Part shown: positions 59,128-64,000 of the stretch, one piece after another | Layout of the letters: each line of letters begins with the position of its first letter | Position numbering within the stretch: the stretch's first letter is position 1 | From: Helicobacter canis | Lineage (GTDB): Bacteria; Campylobacterota; Campylobacteria; Campylobacterales; Helicobacteraceae | Reading direction: 5' to 3' | DNA: 64,000 nt | Assembly: GCF_008693005.1 (NCBI RefSeq) | Contig: NZ_VXKE01000012.1 | Span: 57,003 to 121,002 of the forward strand | Translations under genes and position numbers: made by a program | Notes under the pieces: generated by a model | The model's database searches: none | Seen by the model: the letters and a program-made list of their open reading frames with translations, nothing else | Told to the model about the DNA's origin: nothing

Positions 59128-61062
59128 GTGCTTAAAAAGGCGTTTTTGACAAATAGTAGCGGGATTTTATGCTCTAGGGTGTTTGGGTTTTTGCGGGATT
59201 TGAGTATGGCAAATATCTTGGGAGCTGGGGTGTATAGCGATATATTTTTTGTCGCATTTAAGTTCCCTAATCTTTTTCGCAGGATCTTTGGCGAGGGGGC
59301 ATTTACGCAAAGCTTCCTGCCAAGCTTCATTGCAAGTAGTAAAAAGGGTGCATTTAGTGTGCTGGTGCTTCTGCTCTTTTCTTGCGCTCTTATAGGCTTT
59401 AGCCTGCTTGTGGTGGCTTTTAGCGGAGCATTTACTAAAGTGTTGGCTCTAGGCTTTGATGATGAGCTAATCAAGCTTGCAAGCCCGATTGTGGCTATCC
59501 ATTTTTGGTATTTGTTTTTGGTGTTTTTGGTTACATTTTTTAGCACGCTTTTGCAGTATAAGCAGCATTTCTGGGTGAGCGCGTATAACACAGCATTGCT
59601 CAATATCGCGATGATTTGCGCACTGCTTTTTGCTAGGGGGAGTGATGAGCTGCAAATCGTGTATATCGCTAGCTATGGTGTGCTAGCTGGCGGTGTGGCG
59701 CAAATTGCCCTGCATATTTATCCGCTGTATAAGCTTGGGTTTATGAGGCTGTTTGTGTGTGGGGTGGGGGAGCTGCGTGTGGCTGGGGTTACTAGGGTGC
59801 TGTTTGGCAAAAAGTTAGATTCTAGCGGGAGGGATTCGGTCTTGGGTGAGCAATGCGGCAGTGTTGCGGATTTTGTGAAAGGCACGAACGCCAAGTTCGC
59901 TAACCTTCCCCAAAACGAGCGAAGCGAAGTTTCTTTAGAAAATCCGCAAAGCTCCCACAGCCCCACCGCAATTCCTAGAATCCTTATGGAAGAAAGCCAA
60001 AAGCAGAGTGAAAAAGCTAGAGTCCTTGCAGACAAACAAACTGCGCTAGAGTCGTCATCGCGAGCCGCGCAGAGCGGCGTGGCGATCCATAATCAAAACG
60101 CGGATTCTAGCAACGCCCAAAGTGTGTTTTCTCAAAACGCAGTTAGGCGGCAGGATTTTGGTGATAAAAATGGGGCTTTGCAAGGCGAGTCAAGGGCGCA
60201 TACTAGAGCGTATGTAACCGCCGACTCGCCGCAGCAATCGCCATTTTTAGCCCAAAAGCCAACGCCAGAATCAAGCAAAAAGCCAACGCCCAAAGCCGCA
60301 AAGCTAGCTAGCACTATTAAAACCGAGCTTCGCGCGTTTTTCAAGCAGTTTTTGCCAGCTATGCTTGGTAGCTCTACAGCGCAAATTGCTAGCTTTATTG
60401 ACACGATTTTGGCGTCATTTTTGGCGAGTGGGGCGATTTCTTATCTCTACTATGCTAATCGCATTTTCCAGCTGCCTTTAGCCATCTTTGCCATTGCGAT
60501 TTCTACGGCACTATTCCCTATGGTGGCAAAGGCGATCAAAGCTAACGAGCATCAAAAAGCCTTAATAGCGATGAAAAAGGCATTTTGGTTTTTGCTCTTT
60601 ATGCTGCTTTTTTGCGCGGTTGGGGGGATTATGCTTAGGGAGCAGATCATCTGGCTACTTTATGAGCACGGGAAGTTTAGTCGCGCTGATACGCTAAAGT
60701 GTGCTATGGTGTTTGCAGGCTATATGGTGGGGCTTGTGCCTTTTGGCTGCGCTAGGATTTTCTCTCTCTATCTCTACTCGCGCTCCCAGCAGGCTCTAGC
60801 GGCGAAAATCTCTGCGATCTCCTTGCTTGTGGGGGTTGTGTTTTCCCTAGTGCTTATGCAGTTTTTGGGGGCGTTTGGGCTAGCACTTGCTGGGAGCTTG
60901 AGCGGGTTTGTGCTGTTTGCTTTGACTATTAGGGCGTTTGGGTTTGGGGAGTTTTGGGCTATAATCTGTGCGCGAAATTACGCGCTATTGCTTGGCTTTA
61001 TGCTTGTGTGCGAGGTTTTGCTATTTGCACTATGGCTACACTATATACAAATTCCACATTAA
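59128..61062 (+). CDS. murJ: Lipid II flippase MurJ with repeat-derived cytoplasmic insert
   Basis: Flips lipid II across the inner membrane for peptidoglycan synthesis. Starts at GTG 59128 after GTAAGG. N-terminal LTNSSGILCSRVFGFLRDLS and FRRIFGEGAFTQSFLPSF are diagnostic; the second half resumes FFKQFLPAMLGSSTAQIASF. At 644 residues it is about 170 longer than its relatives. The excess (residues about 230-395), between two membrane helices, is encoded by repeat R5 and includes [33 protein letters not shown] and KPTP. Being hydrophilic, the insert should hang as a loop. cysS follows at 10 bp. Confidence 0.9.
   Translation: MLKKAFLTNSSGILCSRVFGFLRDLSMANILGAGVYSDIFFVAFKFPNLFRRIFGEGAFTQSFLPSFIASSKKGAFSVLVLLLFSCALIGFSLLVVAFSGAFTKVLALGFDDELIKLASPIVAIHFWYLFLVFLVTFFSTLLQYKQHFWVSAYNTALLNIAMICALLFARGSDELQIVYIASYGVLAGGVAQIALHIYPLYKLGFMRLFVCGVGELRVAGVTRVLFGKKLDSSGRDSVLGEQCGSVADFVKGTNAKFANLPQNERSEVSLENPQSSHSPTAIPRILMEESQKQSEKARVLADKQTALESSSRAAQSGVAIHNQNADSSNAQSVFSQNAVRRQDFGDKNGALQGESRAHTRAYVTADSPQQSPFLAQKPTPESSKKPTPKAAKLASTIKTELRAFFKQFLPAMLGSSTAQIASFIDTILASFLASGAISYLYYANRIFQLPLAIFAIAISTALFPMVAKAIKANEHQKALIAMKKAFWFLLFMLLFCAVGGIMLREQIIWLLYEHGKFSRADTLKCAMVFAGYMVGLVPFGCARIFSLYLYSRSQQALAAKISAISLLVGVVFSLVLMQFLGAFGLALAGSLSGFVLFALTIRAFGFGEFWAIICARNYALLLGFMLVCEVLLFALWLHYIQIPH
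59821..60291 (+). repeat. Composite dispersed repeat, copy R5, inside murJ
   Basis: The most complete copy: TCTTGGGTGAGCAATGCGGC, a two-arm hairpin (GCGGATTTTGTGAAAG facing CTTTAGAAAATCCGC), CAGCCCCACCGCAATTCC (from 59958), a palindromic CGTCATCGCGAG unit (60053-60090), TTTTCTCAAAACGCAG, AGGCGGCAGGATTTTGG, GGCGAGTC...GACTCGCC around CATAC/GTATG, and AAAAGCCAACGCC. Open in the murJ frame for its whole length. Confidence 0.88.
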
Positions 61063-61071
61063 GCAAGGATA

Positions 61072-62523
61072 ATGATGAAAATCTATGATACAAGAGTGAA
61101 GAAAAAGCTAGAGTTTATCCCGCTAAAAGACAAGGCGGTTAGGATCTATGTCTGCGGACCCACGGTGTATGATGATGCACACTTAGGGCACGCTAGAAGC
61201 TCTATCGCCTTTGATTTGCTATGTAGGACGCTTAAGGCAAGCGGCTATGATGTGCTGTTTGTAAAAAACTTCACCGATATTGATGACAAAATCATCAAAA
61301 AAGCCAAAGACTCTGGCACAAGTGTCGCAGAAGTCGCAGAGTTTTATATCCAAGCATACTTGCGCGATATGGACGCCCTGCTTGTGCGCCGCCCAGATAT
61401 TATGCCAAAGGCTACGGAAAATCTCTCCGCGATGGCAGCTCTTATCACCAAGCTTTTAGAGAAGGACATAGCCTATAAGCTCCCCAATGGCGATATTTAT
61501 CTCAATGTCCCAAAAGATGTGAAATATGGGGAGATTTCAGGGCGCGGGGTTGATGATGAGAGCCAAGCTAGAATCCATAATGATGAGCAAAAGCGCGATG
61601 TGCGAGACTTCGCGCTGTGGAAGAGCTACAAGGGAGCAGATGACTTTGGCTATGAGAGTGTGCTGGGGTTTGGGCGACCGGGCTGGCATATAGAGTGCTC
61701 AGCGATGATTGAAGAAGTGCTAGCCTACCAAGACAAAGAATTTGCCATCGATATTCACGGCGGCGGTGCGGATCTGCTCTTCCCCCATCACGAGAACGAA
61801 GCCTGCCAGAGCCGCTGTGCCACAGGCAGGGAGCTTGCAAAGTATTGGATGCATAATGGCTTTGTCAATATCGATGGGCAAAAGATGAGCAAAAGCCTAG
61901 GCAATAGCTTTTACATCAAAGACGCGCTAAAGCAATATAGCGGCGAAGTCGTGCGTAACTATCTGCTAGGCACGCACTATCGCGCGGTTTTGCACTTCAA
62001 TGAAGAAGATCTACTCCTAGCAAAAAAGCGACTCGATAAAATCTACCGCCTAAAGCAGCGCGTGGCAAGTGGCTTTGGCGGCGGACTAAGCGGAGCTAGG
62101 GCGGCTATGCAGGGGAGCAATATCGCGCTAGAGTGCAAGTTTTGCGATGAGGTTTTAGAGAGTATGCGCGATGATTTGAATATCTCAAAAGCCCTAAGCG
62201 TGCTAGAAGATATGATCCACAGCGCAAACACAAGCCTAGATTCTACCCCAAAGGACAAGGAGCTAAAGCTAAGGATTTTGGCAAGCCTTGATTTTGTATG
62301 GGAGCTGCTTGGCATTGGCGGGGGGGATTGTGTGGAGTATTTTCAACAAGGGCTAACTAAAGAGCAAAAAGCACATATACAAGAGCAAATTGATAAGCGC
62401 GCGCAGGCGAAAAAGGCGCGTGATTTTGCCAGAGCTGATGCGATCCGCGCCGAGCTAGAATCTATGGGGATTGTGCTTAGTGATACAAGTGAAGGCACGA
62501 TATGGGAGCGCGCGCTAGAGTAG
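61072..62523 (+). CDS. cysS: Cysteinyl-tRNA synthetase
   Basis: Charges tRNA-Cys. At 483 residues the class I core shows VYVCGPTVYD-type IYVCGPTVYDDAHLGHAR (zinc Cys and HIGH-like), the second zinc set around GRPGWHIECSAM and HHENEACQS, and KMSKS in DGQKMSKSLGNSF. A run of seven G at 62320-62326 codes GGG. Start ATG at 61072 or 61075 after AAGGATA. It follows murJ as in H. pylori. Confidence 0.96.
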   Translation: MMKIYDTRVKKKLEFIPLKDKAVRIYVCGPTVYDDAHLGHARSSIAFDLLCRTLKASGYDVLFVKNFTDIDDKIIKKAKDSGTSVAEVAEFYIQAYLRDMDALLVRRPDIMPKATENLSAMAALITKLLEKDIAYKLPNGDIYLNVPKDVKYGEISGRGVDDESQARIHNDEQKRDVRDFALWKSYKGADDFGYESVLGFGRPGWHIECSAMIEEVLAYQDKEFAIDIHGGGADLLFPHHENEACQSRCATGRELAKYWMHNGFVNIDGQKMSKSLGNSFYIKDALKQYSGEVVRNYLLGTHYRAVLHFNEEDLLLAKKRLDKIYRLKQRVASGFGGGLSGARAAMQGSNIALECKFCDEVLESMRDDLNISKALSVLEDMIHSANTSLDSTPKDKELKLRILASLDFVWELLGIGGGDCVEYFQQGLTKEQKAHIQEQIDKRAQAKKARDFARADAIRAELESMGIVLSDTSEGTIWERALE

Positions 62524-62533
62524 CTAGAATCTA

Positions 62534-63589
62534 TCAATCTAGCCCTAAGGAGCGCAGTAGCTTGATAAAGGCTATGGTGTGCAGCTCTACGCCGTGCTTG
62601 TTAAGATGATAGCCGGTGTCGTAGAAGTATTTTCTCTCAAAGTGTGCATCTTCCCACGAGTTTGCAAAGTAAATGCCCTGCGCTTTTAGGCTGGATTCTA
62701 GCTGGGTGATTTTGCTCTGTGTTTTACTATCTTTGATACTAAATAGTGCGCTCTCCATACTCACAGGATAGAGTAGGAAAAGTGTGATCCCGCGTGCTTT
62801 GGCAAAGTCTCTAAGGCGTCCAAACTCTTGGATAAAAAACGCCGAAACCTTAGCACCATCATAGATATAGTGCTCATTTGGCGCGAAGCTTGAAGTGGTA
62901 TATTGTGAGCAAAAATCGCCATTTGGACTAAGTGATTTATAGCTATATCCGTAAAACTCCTGCGCACAAGGTAGAATCTGCAAGCCATCTTTGCTCCACG
63001 CTTTAGTGGGGGTGGCATTGGCTTTGGGTGTGGCTGGCTCTGTGGCTTTAAGGAGAGAGCGCACAAGGATTTTGGCTAGATTTTGAAATATCCGCATAGG
63101 ATCGTTGTAGAGATAGGCTAGGGCTCTATGCTTTTTGGTGATAAATTTGCCATACTCCTTATCCCAAGACATCATATTTTGGATATACCAATAGTCTTCA
63201 TAAGGCTCTGCGGCGAAAAACGCGCTAAAGACAGGAGAGTAGAAGACAATGTCCCCACTCCTTGCTGTGCGCAGGATTTTATCCACTTGGTAGTTGATAG
63301 GCAGTCCCGCGTGTGTGCCGTAGTTGATAAAGCGGACATTGGCGTTTGCTTCTATCATCGCGCCATTAAAGCCAAAGAGCACATTTGAGCCGCCAAAGAT
63401 AAGCACACGCCTAAGCTCTGTGGGCTCGCTATTTAGCCTATCTTTCATCGCATAGACATCTTTAAGCCATACTTCGGCATTTTTAAGCAGCGGCAGCCCA
63501 TAGCCCACGCCAAGCACCAGCGCGCCAAAATACACCCCCATACTCCCAACCACAGAGATGAAAAACAGCCAAACCTTACGCCGCACCAC
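62534..63589 (-). CDS. DltD/AlgX-like SGNH protein with membrane anchor
   Basis: A 351-residue protein with one N-terminal membrane helix (residues 6-30), then an SGNH-like domain: RRVLIFGGSNVLFGFNGAMI (nucleophile Ser in GGS), YSPVFSAFFAAEP, and TGYHLNKHGVELHT at the end (H-L-N-x-H-G, catalytic His). It follows the MBOAT gene by 5 bp; such pairs (AlgI/AlgX, DltB/DltD) transfer acetyl or other acyl groups to periplasmic or extracellular glycans. It starts with GTG 63589. Confidence 0.8.
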   Translation of the reverse strand: MVRRKVWLFFISVVGSMGVYFGALVLGVGYGLPLLKNAEVWLKDVYAMKDRLNSEPTELRRVLIFGGSNVLFGFNGAMIEANANVRFINYGTHAGLPINYQVDKILRTARSGDIVFYSPVFSAFFAAEPYEDYWYIQNMMSWDKEYGKFITKKHRALAYLYNDPMRIFQNLAKILVRSLLKATEPATPKANATPTKAWSKDGLQILPCAQEFYGYSYKSLSPNGDFCSQYTTSSFAPNEHYIYDGAKVSAFFIQEFGRLRDFAKARGITLFLLYPVSMESALFSIKDSKTQSKITQLESSLKAQGIYFANSWEDAHFERKYFYDTGYHLNKHGVELHTIAFIKLLRSLGLD

Positions 63590-63594
63590 AATTC

Positions 63595-64000
63595 CTAAAA
63601 ATTAAAGTATAAAAACGGCGAGCTAGCACCACTATCGCCGATGATTTTTAGCAAGCAAATCGCGCAGCCTACCCCGGCAAAAATAATGCGCACCTTGCTG
63701 ATATGCGCGCTTAGGGCTATGCTATTTTTACACCCTAGAGCTAGGATAAACGCTAGGAAAATCCAGCCCCACACTTCGATAGAGTTTGTGCTAACTGTGC
63801 CAGAGTCCATAAGCCTAAGCCACACTACCTCTCCAAAAAACATACCCTGTAATAAATTCACCGCTCCTTGTAGATTTTCTGCCCTAAAAAACACCCAAGC
63901 GATATTGATAAAATTAAATGTAAGAATCCAGCAAAGCAGGATATAGATTCTAGTTTGCATAAATCGCACATAGAGACTTGCAGAATCTAGCTTTTTATAT
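63595..64000 (-). CDS. MBOAT family O-acyltransferase, C-terminal part (truncated by window)
   Basis: Open frame running off the right end. The visible 134 residues match the C terminus of AlgI/DltB-type membrane-bound acyltransferases: ILTFNFINIAWVFFRAENLQ followed by GAVNLLQGM, then three more hydrophobic stretches. The catalytic histidine lies upstream and is not visible. Together with the DltD-like gene it forms an acyl-transfer pair for envelope glycan. Confidence 0.8.
   Translation of the reverse strand, partial: YKKLDSASLYVRFMQTRIYILLCWILTFNFINIAWVFFRAENLQGAVNLLQGMFFGEVVWLRLMDSGTVSTNSIEVWGWIFLAFILALGCKNSIALSAHISKVRIIFAGVGCAICLLKIIGDSGASSPFLYFNF

Noticed and set aside
62320..62326. G7 run in cysS as a phase-variation tract
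   Set aside because: Too short to slip frequently and within an essential tRNA synthetase; a frameshift would be lethal.

Overview
The window reads as a chromosomal segment of a Helicobacter, most likely one of the non-gastric (enterohepatic) species. From memory, several gene blocks match the H. pylori order: metG – Mur-ligase-like gene – cmoB – hotdog thioesterase – cholesterol alpha-glucosyltransferase, hypB/hypC/hypD, fapA (DUF342)/ruvA next to murJ/cysS, sdaC/sdaA, and fabG/acpP/fabF/accA. Flagellar and flagellin-glycosylation genes (fliW, flgH with a sigma-54 promoter, pseF) fit the same assignment. Genes are densely packed, often with 1-4 bp overlaps. I saw no rRNA, tRNA or CRISPR array.

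Layout. 1-5.6 kb (minus): a cell-envelope modification operon with a phase-variable carbamoyltransferase, two SGNH proteins, an SxtJ-like membrane protein, a 25-residue membrane peptide and a DUF5989 protein. 5.7-9.4 kb: hemE, a chemoreceptor and a repeat-filled intergenic stretch. 9.4-18.9 kb: pdxA, an orphan type II secretion F protein, a GT9 glycosyltransferase, RqcH (NFACT), a NaChBac-type ion channel with two hypothetical partners, an HTH protein, an RqcP-like S4 protein, fliW and gltS. 19-29 kb (minus): hydrogenase maturation, cholesterol glucosylation, cmoB, metG, pseF and flgH. 29.3-36.4 kb: HNH nuclease, two TM2 proteins, a DJ-1 protein, yejEF, argG and a TRL lipoprotein. 36.5-40.7 kb: a type IIS restriction-modification island (AlwI-like nuclease, two adenine methylases) flanked by a duplicated gene end. 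40.7-44.3 kb: flavin monooxygenases for organosulfur compounds with an ATP-grasp enzyme, preceded by a paired palindromic operator. 44.5-49.4 kb: housekeeping and fatty-acid synthesis. 49.4-53.6 kb: one expressed ATP-grasp (TupA-like) gene with four silent C-terminal cassettes, inverted repeats and two toxin-antitoxin modules. 53.6-62.5 kb: sdaA/sdaC, ruvA, fapA, murJ, cysS. 62.5-64 kb: a DltD-like protein and the end of an MBOAT acyltransferase.

Three signals stand out. (1) A composite structured repeat of about 370-470 bp recurs at least five times. In three genes (carbamoyltransferase, yejF, murJ) it lies inside the coding sequence in an open frame, adding about 120-190 residues, while its hairpin stems change in a compensating way between copies. 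(2) The 49.4-53.6 kb locus looks like a cassette-switching system: a perfect 241-bp inverted repeat, a second 113-bp inverted repeat, and a 71-bp block shared with the expressed gene, placed exactly where the variable C-terminal part begins. (3) Homopolymer tracts (G13, G10, G9, A15) point to phase variation of surface-modification genes. In addition the word CTAGAWTCTAG is extraordinarily common across the window, including coding regions, where it gives recurrent LDSS/LESS peptides.
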